A DNA stretch of 64,000 bases from Marinobacter salinisoli (GCF_017301335.1 NZ_CP071247.1:2666001-2730000); one strand, 5' to 3'; shown: positions 1 to 8,960, counted from the stretch's first letter. Translations and numbers: made by a program. Notes: a model not told the origin generated them from the sequence alone.

Positions 1-55
1 GCCCTTCGGCAAACGGATATTTGTGGTGTGCGTTGATAATCAGGATGTTGCTCAT
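1..55 (-). CDS. mdaB: MdaB-like NAD(P)H oxidoreductase, N-terminal fragment
   Basis: Only the first 18 residues are in the window; the gene runs off the left edge. Reading from the ATG at 55 gives MSNILIINAHHKYPFAEG, the first beta strand and the H-H-(K)-x-x-F region typical of flavodoxin-fold quinone reductases of the MdaB family, which reduce quinones by two electrons. It is divergent from an HxlR regulator at 163, a common arrangement in which the regulator represses the reductase. The family is inferred from a very short stretch, so the symbol is tentative. Confidence 0.55.
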   Translation of the reverse strand, partial: MSNILIINAHHKYPFAEG

Positions 56-78
56 AAATTTCCGTTCCTCTTTCGGAT

Positions 79-149
79 GGTTACCACTTGATACCTGGTA
101 TATTATGGTTACCTAAAAATTTGCGGCAATTAGTCTCTTTTTGGTAACC
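79..149. promoter_or_regulatory. Repeated GGTTACC operator region between mdaB-like gene and HxlR regulator
   Basis: The 107-bp divergent intergenic region carries GGTTACC at 79-85, GGTTACC at 107-113 and its reverse complement GGTAACC at 143-149, plus the palindrome TACC-T-GGTA at 92-100. HxlR-type regulators bind such inverted repeats and usually autoregulate. Assigning these repeats to the adjacent HxlR protein is inference from position. Confidence 0.5.
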
Positions 150-162
150 ACCCGGGTGATCC

Positions 163-531
163 ATGGACCTCACGAAAAGAAGTTACGTTGAAACAGATGC
201 AGCTGGCCGGAAGACGGTGATCAATAGTTGTGCCGAGCCTTGCGCCATCGAAAAAGGCATGCGAATGATTGGCGGAAAATGGACCGGCTCGATCATCTTT
301 CATCTGAAGGATGGACCGGTTCGCTTCAATGATCTGAATCGCATGCTGGGAGGCGCCAGCAAGAAGATGATTGACCAGCGCCTGAAGGAGCTGGAAGCCC
401 GCGGCATGGTGACCAGAACGGTGATCAGTGAGCGGCCGGTCGCGGTCAGCTATGCACTCACCAATTTCGGCAAAAGCGCGCTCAAGGTGCTGGATGACCT
501 GCGGCAGTGGTCGGAATCCAACAATCTGTGA
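163..531 (+). CDS. HxlR-family winged-helix transcriptional regulator
   Basis: 122 aa, the usual HxlR length. Residues about 22-112 form the winged helix: a C-A-I-E-K segment near 25-31, then GGKW (38-41), LNRMLGGASKKMIDQRLKEL as the recognition region (58-77), and the wing around VSYALTNFG. HxlR proteins are small dimeric regulators that often sense quinones, aldehydes or disulfide stress. The cysteines near residues 23 and 27 are candidate redox sensors. It is divergent from an MdaB-like quinone reductase, which suggests local control of quinone or electrophile detoxification. The start at 163 puts the gene directly after the operator repeats. Confidence 0.88.
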   Translation: MDLTKRSYVETDAAGRKTVINSCAEPCAIEKGMRMIGGKWTGSIIFHLKDGPVRFNDLNRMLGGASKKMIDQRLKELEARGMVTRTVISERPVAVSYALTNFGKSALKVLDDLRQWSESNNL

Positions 532-751
532 TGGCCCCCTTCCGTCTCGGTTGCGCTGTAGTTCCCACCAATACTGCAGCAAGCCTTGAGGAACAAACTC
601 CGTCAGGAATGAGCCCGGCCCTAACTTGTCGTGCAAAAAAATTGTTGGTGTCCGTGCTGCTGATGGCTGGTGGACGTTCTTTGCGTTGACTAGATTTCCC
701 GTTAAACAACCTGTCGCGCAGGGACGGCGTGTTTTCCGTGGGGGTGGCGCA

Positions 752-1567
752 ATGTTTCAACATACCAGGTCGTTTGTTCGGCGGATGGGAGCGGTGCCGC
801 CTATTCAAAAAATGCTTGATGGTTGGTACGCTAGGGATTTTGCGCAGGCCATCCACGTTAACTGGTTCCGGGGCGTTTACCCCGATTTCGCTTCGGCACG
901 CGATGCCGCGCCAACCAACAAACCCCTTGGCTATAACAACCCGGAACCGGCATCAGCGGAAATGTATCGTTTCCGAATGCAGGCCATCGCCCCCTGCGAC
1001 TATCCGGTCGCGTTCTGGCTTTCCCGGCTGATGTTACCGGGTCAATCTCTATTGGATTTTGGTGGTCATAGCGGGGTGCTGTTTTACGCCCTGAATAAAT
1101 ACCTGACGTTCCCTGAGGGGTTTTCCTGGCAGGTCTACGATTTGCCGGTGGTGCTTGAGGAAGCCCGGCGCTTTGCCGAAGTGAATAATGCACCGAAAAC
1201 CCTCTCCTTCTGTGACGACTATAAGAACGCCGGTCCCTGGGATTACGTTTTGTTTTCCGGCTCACTGCAATATCTGGAAGAGTCCCTGAGCGCCATTATT
1301 CTGAAGATGAAAGCGCCGCCTGATCGCCTGCTCATAAATATGCTGCCTGTTCACCCTGAGCAGAGCTACTACACCCTCCAAAACATCAGCACAGCTTTCT
1401 GTCCTTATCGTATCTACAGCGCCAACGAACTGATGAATGAAATTGACGGACTGAACGGTACTGTCATCGATGAGTGGCGCAACACCGATAAACGCTGCGA
1501 AATCCCCTATCACCCCAGCCAATCCCTGGGTTTCTACCGCGGGCTTCTGGTTGATCTTGTACCCTAG
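752..1567 (+). CDS. Putative SAM-dependent methyltransferase (TIGR04325-like)
   Basis: About 271 aa from the ATG at 752, which has GGGGTGG just upstream; an in-frame TTG at 626 would add 42 residues of low-complexity sequence and is less likely. The protein has the motif I SLLDFGGHSG (about residues 99-108), then WQVYDLPVVLEEAR and a YVLFSGSLQYLEE motif, typical of the class I methyltransferase family often annotated 'methyltransferase, TIGR04325 family', which is frequent in polysaccharide loci. It stands alone here, so its substrate is unknown. Confidence 0.7.
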   Translation: MFQHTRSFVRRMGAVPPIQKMLDGWYARDFAQAIHVNWFRGVYPDFASARDAAPTNKPLGYNNPEPASAEMYRFRMQAIAPCDYPVAFWLSRLMLPGQSLLDFGGHSGVLFYALNKYLTFPEGFSWQVYDLPVVLEEARRFAEVNNAPKTLSFCDDYKNAGPWDYVLFSGSLQYLEESLSAIILKMKAPPDRLLINMLPVHPEQSYYTLQNISTAFCPYRIYSANELMNEIDGLNGTVIDEWRNTDKRCEIPYHPSQSLGFYRGLLVDLVP

Positions 1568-1706
1568 CTATTGCTGGCAATCCGTTGTTTTCACCGCGTG
1601 ATTCGTTGTGTTAACCCGTTCAAAGGGTTTTGTCAGGAATGCTGATATGTTGCTGCCATAACTATACGTATTGAAGCGTGAAAATAACGATCAGGGAGAG
1701 TACCTC

Positions 1707-2657
1707 ATGGGCTGTTTCAGCTCCGGCATGTTCAGAAACGGTATTGTGTTTTCTTTGGCCATTTCGGCCAGCGCAATAGCTCAGGGCAACAACGTCAAGC
1801 TCATTTTTGCGGCTGAAAACGCCCTGTACGGTGCCGGTTATGACATCGGGCAGGCGGATGGCTGGATGGACGATGCGCTTCGTGCAGCCGTCAAGCGCTA
1901 TCAGGGTCAGAGTCCGGGGCTGACAGCGACAGGCACTCTGGACGCGCAGACTCTCAAGTCGCTGGGCGTTTCAGCGGGTTCGGATAAAAAGGTTTCAGGC
2001 AATGACGTTGCTTCACCGGAAGCCGCTTTGGCCGAACTGGGGCTCACCAAAACGAAGACGCGTTCTTCGAAGCAAGTGCGGACTGAATCTCGGCCAGTAG
2101 CGAGGACAAAAGACCAGCCCAAGGCAAAGAAACCAGAGGTCGCCGTCAAGCCTGAGCCCAAGGCGGTCCCCGAACCGATTACCAAAGCCGTGAAGGTTGC
2201 CGAGACTAAGCCTGATCCGGAAAAACCAGTAAAAGCAGTGGCTAAACCCGCTCAGCCAAAACCTCAGGTGGTCACCAAGGCTGAAACGAAATTGCCTGCC
2301 CCAGCCCCTCAACCCGAACCAGTCGTTGCAGTGCCTAAGCCTGCAACTGCTCCCTCAACTGCGGCAGCGCAACAAATTGCTGTCGCGAACCCGGGCCAGC
2401 CCGACGCGGCAGATGAGAGTGACGGTGTTGCAACCAAGTCTCGCTATGAGCTGAAAGCCGATGGTACTCAGTCGTCGCTGGAAAAACTGGGCGTCATCAC
2501 GGGTAATCCGGTTGCGCCCAGCGCCGACGCGACAACAACGGCAGAAACGACCGACGCCAATGGGCCCGAGGAAGATCAGGCCGGTGCTTCAGGAGGGTCC
2601 GGCGTATCCAACTTCTTCTCCAACTTGTTCGACTTTCTGTTTGGCTGGATTGTCTAG
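1707..2657 (+). CDS. Exported peptidoglycan-binding-domain protein with Pro/Lys-rich linker
   Basis: The ATG at 1707 is preceded by AGGGAGAG; the longer TTG start at 1671 lacks this. The 316-aa product begins with a signal peptide (hydrophobic about residues 11-22, ending SAIA-QG). A PG_binding_1-like domain follows at about 35-85 (ALYGAGYDIGQADGWMDDALRAAVKRYQ), then about 130 residues rich in Lys, Pro, Val and Glu, and a hydrophobic C-terminal tail (FFSNLFDFLFGWIV). It probably binds peptidoglycan in the periplasm and spans distance with the linker; the C-terminal tail may associate with a membrane. A strong terminator follows. No enzymatic domain is visible. Confidence 0.7.
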   Translation: MGCFSSGMFRNGIVFSLAISASAIAQGNNVKLIFAAENALYGAGYDIGQADGWMDDALRAAVKRYQGQSPGLTATGTLDAQTLKSLGVSAGSDKKVSGNDVASPEAALAELGLTKTKTRSSKQVRTESRPVARTKDQPKAKKPEVAVKPEPKAVPEPITKAVKVAETKPDPEKPVKAVAKPAQPKPQVVTKAETKLPAPAPQPEPVVAVPKPATAPSTAAAQQIAVANPGQPDAADESDGVATKSRYELKADGTQSSLEKLGVITGNPVAPSADATTTAETTDANGPEEDQAGASGGSGVSNFFSNLFDFLFGWIV

Positions 2658-2685
2658 CCGGCGTCGTCCGTGTTCGTCATTGGCA

Positions 2686-2719
2686 AGCCTTGTCCGGAGC
2701 CACCGGCAAGGCTTTTTTT
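2686..2719 (+). terminator. Rho-independent terminator
   Basis: An almost perfect stem pairs AGCCTTG at 2686-2692 and CCGG with CCGG and CAAGGCT at 2707-2713, around a short AGCCA loop, and is followed by seven Ts. It ends the upstream peptidoglycan-binding gene. Confidence 0.9.
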
Positions 2720-2907
2720 ATGTCTGGTTGTGCGAGTGGTTCCCTGAGTCGCCGCAGATTTCCGTCTTCAGAGTGCACTTCGCCAAGTTGCGTCACGCTT
2801 CAGTGGTGCTAACTTTAATTTTGGGTTCCGCCCAACCGCCAAGGCCGCCTGCTCCGGCGGCAAAACTGCTTCCCATACCCTGACACTCACACTGGAAAAC
2901 ATGGCCA

Positions 2908-3705
2908 ATGAAGCTCTCACGACTCGCGGTAATTCCTGCACTGGCACTCTCGGCCGGGCTTTGCAGCGCCCAAGATGCACAAGATCTGGCAAAGGCGCTC
3001 GCCAATCCGGTATCGAGTCTGGTGTCGGTTCCGTTTCAGGCCAACTTTGACCGGAACCTGGGCCCGGACGATCGGGGTGACAAATTCACCCTGAACATTC
3101 AGCCGGTAATCCCCTTCGCACTGAACGATAACTGGAATCTGATTAGCCGCACCATTCTCCCGGTGGTCGATCAGGATAATGTGTTTGGCCGGTCGGGCTC
3201 CCAAACCGGTTTGGGCGACACCGTTCAGAGCCTGTTTTTCTCGCCGGTGGAGCCGACGTCCGGGGGATGGATCTTGGGTGCGGGCCCGGTGTTTCTGATC
3301 CCGACAGCCACCGATGATCTGCTCGGCGCCGATCAGTGGGGGGTGGGGCCAACCGGTGTAGCGCTTACCCAGCGAGGCCCGTGGACCGTGGGTAGCCTGG
3401 GGAATCATATTTGGTCAGTGGCCGGCGACAGCGACCGCCCGGACATCAGTCAAACCTTTTTGCAACCGTTCGTGTCGTACAACACCCCGACAGCCGTGAG
3501 CTACACGATAAATACTGAGGCCACTTATAACTGGAAAACAAAGGACTGGACGGTGCCGATCGGTGCCTTTATTGGCAAGATCTTGGTGGTAGGCGGCCAG
3601 TCCTTGCAGGTTCAAGCCGGGCCGCGTTATTACGCGCAGGCCCCGGATTCGGGGCCTGAAGGCTGGGGGGCTCGGTTCGGTGTCGTGCTGATGTTTCCCA
3701 AATAA
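2908..3705 (+). CDS. Outer-membrane beta-barrel of the MetA/SphA-like family
   Basis: 265 aa with a clear signal peptide (residues 1-21, ending SAGLCSA-QD). The rest is alternating polar/aromatic strands typical of a beta-barrel and ends in VVLMFPK. The order of segments (LANPVSSLVSVPFQANFD, SRTILPVV, GLGDTVQSLFFSP, GGWILGAGPVFLIPTA) matches the 'phenol degradation MetA-like' family, seen as hydrophobic-compound uptake channels or hypothetical transporters. No neighbouring pathway gene gives a substrate. It is convergent with the lipoprotein gene at 3715. Confidence 0.65.
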   Translation: MKLSRLAVIPALALSAGLCSAQDAQDLAKALANPVSSLVSVPFQANFDRNLGPDDRGDKFTLNIQPVIPFALNDNWNLISRTILPVVDQDNVFGRSGSQTGLGDTVQSLFFSPVEPTSGGWILGAGPVFLIPTATDDLLGADQWGVGPTGVALTQRGPWTVGSLGNHIWSVAGDSDRPDISQTFLQPFVSYNTPTAVSYTINTEATYNWKTKDWTVPIGAFIGKILVVGGQSLQVQAGPRYYAQAPDSGPEGWGARFGVVLMFPK

Positions 3706-3714
3706 CATCACCCG

Positions 3715-4308
3715 TTACTGGGTGGTGCCCTCCTGGCGTTTCTGGATGTCTTTTTTCGCGTCTTCCAGAAACGACTCCACCGTTTCCCCTGGCAGCAGTA
3801 GTTGCTGCTCGATCATGGTGTCCCGCCACTCTGATTCGGCGAAAATGCAGCGATACTGGTCAGGGAATTCGACGTAGAGCTGCTTGAAGTACTCTCGGGC
3901 CTGTGCGCGATTGGGCTCCAGTTTTCGCGAATTCAGAACGGCCATGTTGTATAGCGCAGCCGCCCGGACGCTCTCTTTCTGCGTGGGATCGCTGTATATG
4001 CCGTTCAGACGATCCATCACTTCGCCGTATCCAGTGAGGCGGTGACGCTTGAGGATTTCCACGGCCGAGCCGATGACTTCGTCCTCACCGTTTGTGCAAG
4101 GAGAGTTCGCGTGATCGGCGATGTACCGGTCGACCGCGCGCTCGACCTCGTGCTGGTATTCGTATTTGTTTTTTTGCTCTACCACCGTACCTGTGCCAAC
4201 GGCTGTTGCGAGGGTTCCCGGCAAGGGAGCGCAAGCGGAGAGCGAGATGGTGAAGAGTGTAAGCAGTGGTAATAGAGTGCGGGGAATCCGAAAGCCGGAA
4301 TAGCTCAT
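3715..4308 (-). CDS. Hypothetical lipoprotein with TPR-like helices
   Basis: The start at 4308 has AAGGA about 7 nt upstream; the longer start at 4362 adds a non-signal extension and is rejected. The 197-aa product has a lipoprotein signal with lipobox L-S-A-C (Cys about residue 26). The mature part has helical repeats (EIGSAVEILKRHRLTGYGEVMDRL, AAALYNMAVLNSRK, ARQYFKQLYVEFPDQ-like) resembling TPR/Sel1 folds, in which periplasmic lipoproteins bind partners. I do not recognise the family by name. Confidence 0.65.
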   Translation of the reverse strand: MSYSGFRIPRTLLPLLTLFTISLSACAPLPGTLATAVGTGTVVEQKNKYEYQHEVERAVDRYIADHANSPCTNGEDEVIGSAVEILKRHRLTGYGEVMDRLNGIYSDPTQKESVRAAALYNMAVLNSRKLEPNRAQAREYFKQLYVEFPDQYRCIFAESEWRDTMIEQQLLLPGETVESFLEDAKKDIQKRQEGTTQ

Positions 4309-4490
4309 CGTATCAGTCCTTGGGATCGGGGAACGTCCTTTGATCACGGCATTATGACGCACCTGAGTCGAATGGTGCTATGACGTGCCTCTACCAAGTT
4401 ATCAAAACGTGATGGAAATCAGTTGCTACCAGAAAGGTGCCGAAGAAGCTTTGAACACAGAGGGATGGTTAAAGGGAGGGCTCATAGCCA

Positions 4491-4533
4491 GCCCGGGGCT
4501 CGATTGCCGCCGATGATGGGAATAACCCCGGGC
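4491..4533 (-). terminator. GC-rich inverted repeat, possible terminator of the DUF1127 gene
   Basis: GCCCGGGG at 4491-4498 is complementary to CCCCGGGC at 4526-4533 with a 27-nt loop. It lies just downstream of the small minus-strand gene at 4547-4699. There is no strong T-run, so termination is only possible. The rest of 4309-4490 shows nothing I can name. Confidence 0.35.
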
Positions 4534-4546
4534 CTCGATCAGTGAC

Positions 4547-4699
4547 TCAGAACTTCCAGAACGGAGTTGAGAGTCTCTGGTGAATCACATCGGGTGAAAA
4601 ACCGACGTCGTTCAGCAAATGCCGATCCATGGTGCTTACCATACGAACGAAATCACGCTTCATTCGCCATCCTTTATACAGAGTTGTCGCCCGCTTCAC
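4547..4699 (-). CDS. Small DUF1127-like protein (50 aa, GTG start)
   Basis: A short reading frame from GTG at 4699 to TGA at 4547, with an excellent ribosome binding site (GGAGGT, 5 nt before the GTG). It encodes 50 residues including MDRHLLNDVGFSPDVI, the conserved 'D-x-x-L-x-D-(I/V)-G-(L/F)-S' core of DUF1127 proteins. These small basic proteins are linked to RNA, phosphate or carbon control in alpha- and gammaproteobacteria, but roles vary. It is easily missed because of its size and start codon. Confidence 0.75.
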   Translation of the reverse strand: MKRATTLYKGWRMKRDFVRMVSTMDRHLLNDVGFSPDVIHQRLSTPFWKF

Positions 4700-4827
4700 T
4701 TTCTACCTCCAATCGCCGCTTGGTCGGAAGCTCAAGCAAAATGTTTGAACTCCCTTAATCAATATGCGGCTATTCTAGGCCTGTAAAGCGGGCGACTAAA
4801 TACCTGAAACCACGTAGAAAAATACCC

Positions 4828-5079
4828 TTATACGGCGCCTCCGTTCTGGACCAGTGTTTGGTACAGCTCGTCCTTCAGCTCAACCCTTTTCTGCTTCAAA
4901 CGATGCAATTTGTCGTCACCTATCGGAGAGTCCCGCCGTTCAAGCCCCTCGATTTCCTGATCCAGCTCTGAATACCGCTGTAGTGCTTCACCAAATTTCG
5001 GATTGCTGTCTTTCAGTTCCCTGATCAGATCGCTGTACTGAGGAAACTCTTTCTGCAGTTCGTGGCTGGAAATGCCCAT
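4828..5079 (-). CDS. YdcH/DUF465-like small coiled-coil protein
   Basis: 83 aa, highly charged and helical. It begins with a short segment (HELQKEFPQYSDLIRELKDSNPKFGEAL) followed by a heptad-like stretch (YSELDQEIEGLERRDSP, DDKLHRLKQKRVELKDELYQTL), the pattern of DUF465/YdcH proteins, which are short cytosolic coiled coils of unknown role. A good Shine-Dalgarno (AGGAGGG) lies before the ATG at 5079. The region up to fabH holds no other gene. Confidence 0.82.
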   Translation of the reverse strand: MGISSHELQKEFPQYSDLIRELKDSNPKFGEALQRYSELDQEIEGLERRDSPIGDDKLHRLKQKRVELKDELYQTLVQNGGAV

Positions 5080-5242
5080 TGATGTGCCCTCCTTATGATT
5101 CCTGGGTGACGAACTACTGGCCTATTCATAATAGACGAGGGTTGGTAATTCGCTGGCCTTTGACAAACCGCTAATAACACCACCGTCACTACCGGTATAG
5201 CATGAGCCCTCAAGACACACTCGGATCATGAGACAGACAATA

Positions 5243-6211
5243 ATGACGTTTGCACGAATTGCCGGAACAGGCTCTTACCTGCCGGAAAACATTGTCACCA
5301 ACAAAGACCTGGAGCGGCGGGTAGATACCACGGATCAATGGATCCGCGAACGCACGGGCATCGAGCAACGCCATATTGCCGCCGAAGACCAGAGCACGGT
5401 TGATCTGGCGGAGCCTGCGTCCCGGCGTGCGCTGGAGGCTGCCGGTATCGATGCCAGCGAGCTCGACCTGATTATTGTTGCCACCACCACCCCGGACAAA
5501 ATCTTCCCGAGCAGTGCCTGTCTGCTTCAGGCTCGCCTCGGTGTTGGTGGTTGCCCTGCCTTTGATGTCCAGGCGGTCTGCAGTGGTTTTATCTACGCGC
5601 TGGCCACCGCCGAAAAATTCATTCGCTCCGGGAGCAGTAAAAAAGCTCTGGTTGTGGGTGCTGAAGTGTTTTCGCGGATTCTTAACTGGGATGACCGCAC
5701 TACCTGTGTCCTGTTTGGCGACGGCGCCGGAGCGGTGGTTCTGGAAGCCAGTGAAGAGGCCGGTGTCTTGTCGACCCACCTGCATGCCGATGGCAACTAC
5801 GCGGACCTGCTTCAAGTGCCCTGTGGCATTTCCCATCACTACGAGCAAGTCAAAGCGGGCCAGGCCTTCGTGGAAATGAGGGGTAACGAGGTGTTCAAGG
5901 TGGCGGTGAATACCCTCGGCAAAATCGTGGACGAAACTCTTGAGGCCACCCAGATGAGCAAGTCCGACATCGATTGGCTGGTGCCGCATCAGGCCAATCT
6001 CAGGATTATTTCCGCCACCGCCAAAAAGCTGGATATGCCGATGGATCAGGTGGTGGTTACTGTTAATCGGCATGGCAACACCTCCGCAGCTTCCATTCCG
6101 CTGGCGCTTGATGTGGCCGTTCGGGATGGCCGCATCAAGCGCGGGCAGGTGCTGCTTCTGGAAGCGTTTGGTGGCGGTTTTACCTGGGGGTCTGCGCTCA
6201 TACGCTATTGA
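5243..6211 (+). CDS. fabH: 3-oxoacyl-ACP synthase III (FabH-type)
   Basis: 322 aa from the ATG at 5243, matching normal FabH length; the alternative ATG at 5228 adds five residues. The thiolase fold carries the full catalytic triad: Cys113 (QAVCSGF), His249 (VPHQAN) and Asn279 (HGNTSAAS). FabH condenses acetyl-CoA with malonyl-ACP to begin fatty acid synthesis. The gene stands alone, outside any fab operon, so it may be a second copy or a synthase with another acyl primer; the sequence alone does not tell. The C-terminal [13 protein letters not shown] is the canonical FabH end. Confidence 0.93.
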   Translation: MTFARIAGTGSYLPENIVTNKDLERRVDTTDQWIRERTGIEQRHIAAEDQSTVDLAEPASRRALEAAGIDASELDLIIVATTTPDKIFPSSACLLQARLGVGGCPAFDVQAVCSGFIYALATAEKFIRSGSSKKALVVGAEVFSRILNWDDRTTCVLFGDGAGAVVLEASEEAGVLSTHLHADGNYADLLQVPCGISHHYEQVKAGQAFVEMRGNEVFKVAVNTLGKIVDETLEATQMSKSDIDWLVPHQANLRIISATAKKLDMPMDQVVVTVNRHGNTSAASIPLALDVAVRDGRIKRGQVLLLEAFGGGFTWGSALIRY

Positions 6212-6228
6212 TTCGGGGTCATATTCGG

Positions 6229-6272
6229 TTGCCAGAGTACCGGACTGTTCCGTATACTGTATTTTTATACAG
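6229..6272 (+). promoter_or_regulatory. yebG promoter with overlapping LexA (SOS) box
   Basis: A perfect SOS box CTGT-ATTTTTAT-ACAG lies at 6257-6272. It overlaps the -10 element TATACT (6253-6258) of a promoter whose -35 is TTGCCA (6229-6234), with an 18-bp spacer. LexA bound here would block RNA polymerase, as at E. coli SOS genes. The yebG start is 30 nt downstream. Confidence 0.88.
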
Positions 6273-6301
6273 CTTCATTTCGCTCACTGCGAGGAACAAC
6301 C

Positions 6302-6574
6302 ATGGCGGTACAAGCAGTCTATTTTTCCGATAGGGACGGCCTGGATATGGCACTGAAACATCCTGACACCATGCTTTTCACTTCCAAAGCCGAGGCGGAT
6401 GCCCGGGATCGCATTTTGGAACTGGCCGAGGAAATCCAGGTCTTCCTCAGTAAGAAAGTGGAAGGGTTAAGTGATGAGCAGGCGGAAGCCTGTGCCATGG
6501 CGATCGCGGAAGAGCGCGACCTGTTCCAGAAAGCCCTGAAAAAGCCGGAGCTTCTGAATTCCGCTGAGGGTTAA
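6302..6574 (+). CDS. yebG: YebG-family SOS-induced protein
   Basis: 90 aa, near the E. coli YebG length. The pattern MAVQAVYFSDRDG...MLFTSKAEADARDRILELAEEI...LSDEQAEACAMAIAEERDLF matches YebG (FTSKKEADA, DEQREAL). YebG is induced by DNA damage under LexA control, but its biochemical role is unknown. The perfect SOS box directly upstream supports the call independently of the protein match. It has its own promoter and a hairpin follows. Confidence 0.9.
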   Translation: MAVQAVYFSDRDGLDMALKHPDTMLFTSKAEADARDRILELAEEIQVFLSKKVEGLSDEQAEACAMAIAEERDLFQKALKKPELLNSAEG

Positions 6575-6611
6575 GGCCGCCCGGCCTGGCGGATTGCCCC
6601 TCTCACCTACC

Positions 6612-6652
6612 CGCCTGTCACCGCTGCCAACCCCGGCATGACAGGCGTGCTT
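6612..6652 (+). terminator. Hairpin downstream of yebG, probable terminator
   Basis: CGCCTGTCA at 6612-6620 pairs with TGACAGGCG at 6639-6647, with an inner TGCC/GGCA pairing, giving a long stem followed by a weak T-rich stretch (TGCTTTAT). Confidence 0.55.
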
Positions 6653-6700
6653 TATACTCAGTGCCATCAGACCACAACAAAAAACAATTGGAACTGAGGC

Positions 6701-8182
6701 ATGTCCGATCGCACCGATTCAAACAGTCCCTCCATCCTGATCATTGGCGCAGGTTTCGGCGGCCTCGGTATGGCCATCACCCTCAAAAAAGCAGGTTTCG
6801 AAAACTTTCGCATTCTTGAAAAGGCGGCTGATGTCGGCGGCACCTGGCGCGACAACACCTATCCCGGCGCGGCCTGCGACGTGCAGTCGCATCTTTACTC
6901 TTACTCCTTTGAGCCAAAACACGACTGGAGCCGGAAGTTCGGCCATCAGGCTGAAATTCTTGGGTACATGAAGCATTGCGTACTCAAATACGGCCTCTCG
7001 AACCATCTCCAGTTCAACAGCGAGATATCGGAAGCCGCGTTTGACGAATCCCATAACCGTTGGCGCGTTGAGTTGACGTGCGGCGAAATCCTGGAAGCCG
7101 ATGTCCTGATCAGTGCAACCGGACAACTCAACCGGCCGGCCTGGCCTTCGCTGCCCGGAATGGAACGATTTGCCGGCCAGCGGTTCCACTCTGCCCGCTG
7201 GGATCATGATTATGATCTGAAAGACAAGCGTGTCGCGGTGATCGGAACCGGAGCAAGTGCGATTCAGTTTGTTCCGGAGATTGCCGGCAAAGTGAAATCC
7301 CTGATGCTGTTCCAGCGCTCCGCGCCCTGGGTGCTCCCCAAGCCAGACCGGCCATTTCATTCCTGGGAGCAAAAACTGTTTAGAGCTGTACCGGCCTGGG
7401 ATCGGCTTTACCGAAGCCTGATTTACTGGAAAAACGAAAGTCGCGCACTGGCGTTCACCAAGTTCAGCTGGTTGCTCGAGGTGTTTGCCTGGCAGGCTCG
7501 GCGAGAAGCCCGAAAGCACGTTAGCGACCCGGAAAAGTTCAAGCATGTTATCCCCGATTACCAGATCGGTTGTAAACGGGTATTGATCTCCAATGATTGG
7601 TACCCCGCCATCAACCAGCCCAACGTAACGCTGATTACTGAGCGTATCGAGCGAATAAACGACTCCGGCATTGTCACTCGCGGCGGAACCCACCACACGG
7701 TTGACGCCATCATCTATGGAACGGGCTTCAAAGCGTCCGAGTTCTTAGCGCCCATCACCATCAGGGGGCGCTCAGGGGTAACCCTTGATGAGGCCTGGAC
7801 GGGTGGCGCGTCCGCCTTCAAGGGAATCGCTGTAAACGGGTTCCCCAACTTTTTTATGCTGTATGGCCCCAATACCAATCTGGCCCATAACTCCATCATT
7901 TTTATGCTCGAGTCTCAGTTTCGCTACATTCTTGACGCCGTCCGGCTGCTGAGCGACAGGCGTGGAACCGCCATGGAAGTACAGGGTCATCAACAGAAGC
8001 AGTACGCCTCGGTCATACAAAGTGGCCTTGAGGGCAGTGTCTGGTCGTCTGGTTGTCACTCCTGGTACCTGGATGCGAGCGGAAAAAACACCGTGAACTG
8101 GCCCGGGTTTACGTTTACCTACCGCTGGCAAACGCGACGCGTCGATCCCGACGACTACGCTTTTACCGCCCCAACGAACTAA
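6701..8182 (+). CDS. Flavin-dependent monooxygenase, Baeyer-Villiger type
   Basis: 493 aa. Residues 12-23 hold the FAD dinucleotide-binding motif (ILIIGAGFGGLG), about 179-188 the NADPH motif (VIGTGASAIQ), and 157-168 the class I Baeyer-Villiger fingerprint F-x-G-x-x-x-H-x-x-x-W-D (FAGQRFHSARWD). Such enzymes insert oxygen next to a ketone using NADPH, FAD and O2. In marine gammaproteobacteria relatives of this type are often linked to alkane, ketone or cyclic terpenoid use; the substrate is not evident here. A GntR regulator and a transporter lie just downstream on the same strand. Confidence 0.88.
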   Translation: MSDRTDSNSPSILIIGAGFGGLGMAITLKKAGFENFRILEKAADVGGTWRDNTYPGAACDVQSHLYSYSFEPKHDWSRKFGHQAEILGYMKHCVLKYGLSNHLQFNSEISEAAFDESHNRWRVELTCGEILEADVLISATGQLNRPAWPSLPGMERFAGQRFHSARWDHDYDLKDKRVAVIGTGASAIQFVPEIAGKVKSLMLFQRSAPWVLPKPDRPFHSWEQKLFRAVPAWDRLYRSLIYWKNESRALAFTKFSWLLEVFAWQARREARKHVSDPEKFKHVIPDYQIGCKRVLISNDWYPAINQPNVTLITERIERINDSGIVTRGGTHHTVDAIIYGTGFKASEFLAPITIRGRSGVTLDEAWTGGASAFKGIAVNGFPNFFMLYGPNTNLAHNSIIFMLESQFRYILDAVRLLSDRRGTAMEVQGHQQKQYASVIQSGLEGSVWSSGCHSWYLDASGKNTVNWPGFTFTYRWQTRRVDPDDYAFTAPTN

Positions 8183-8276
8183 GCCTCAAGGAGTAAGCGC
8201 AGCGGCAGGCGCCGGAGCTTGTTGCTCTGTGCATTCAAACATAGGATGATTGGAGGACCAATAACGGGATCATGCT

Positions 8277-8960
8277 ATGTTGAAACCAATCAAGAAAGGC
8301 TCGCTGGTGCAGGCGGCCATTGACGGCCTCCGTCAGGCAATTGAATCTGGCTTATGGCCGATTGGCGAAAGGCTCCCGGTTGAATCGGAACTGGCGGAAA
8401 AGCTGGGTGTGAGCCGGAATACGGTTCGCGAAGCGGTACGGGTGCTGGCGTACAGTGGCATGCTGGAAACGCGTCAGGGCGATGGCACCTATGTGCGCGC
8501 GACCAAGGACAGCGGAGATGCGTTAAAACGCATTTCCGCCTCTGCCCTGGCCGATCAGATGGAAGTTCGTATTATGCTGGAATCAGAAGCGGCTTTTCTG
8601 GCGGCTGGACGCCGGAACGCGCAAGATCTCCAGCGGATGTCCGACGCGCTCGACGCCCGCGCGAATGCGGTCGATGATCTCGAGCGCCGGGTTCGGCACG
8701 ATAAAGCGTTTCACCTTGCGCTCGTAAAATCCGCTCACAACTCGGCGCTTTCGGAGCTTTATACTTTCTTTGCCGACGGCATCACCGAAACCATTCGTCG
8801 CACGGAAACCGACCCGGATTTGCCCGAACCCTCCCAGGAAGATCACGAGCTTTTGCTGGCTGCGGTGCGCCGTGGCGATTCAAACAAAGCCCGGCAGTTG
8901 GCCGGCAAACTGTTGAATCCCAGCTTGCGTGTCTTGAGAAGCAGAGACGCTGACCAATGA
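8277..8960 (+). CDS. GntR-family (FadR/FCD subfamily) transcriptional regulator
   Basis: 227 aa. The N-terminal winged helix (about residues 10-75) shows GLWPIGERLPVESELAEKLGVSRNTVREAVRVLAYSGMLETRQGDGTYV, the GntR signature. Residues about 90-220 form an all-helical FCD effector domain with metal-binding style D/H residues (RHDKAFHLALVKSAHN, EDHELLLAAVRRGD). FCD regulators sense small carboxylates. Its stop overlaps the start of the transporter at 8957 (ATGA), so the two are co-translated, and it probably controls the transporter and perhaps the upstream monooxygenase. Confidence 0.9.
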   Translation: MLKPIKKGSLVQAAIDGLRQAIESGLWPIGERLPVESELAEKLGVSRNTVREAVRVLAYSGMLETRQGDGTYVRATKDSGDALKRISASALADQMEVRIMLESEAAFLAAGRRNAQDLQRMSDALDARANAVDDLERRVRHDKAFHLALVKSAHNSALSELYTFFADGITETIRRTETDPDLPEPSQEDHELLLAAVRRGDSNKARQLAGKLLNPSLRVLRSRDADQ

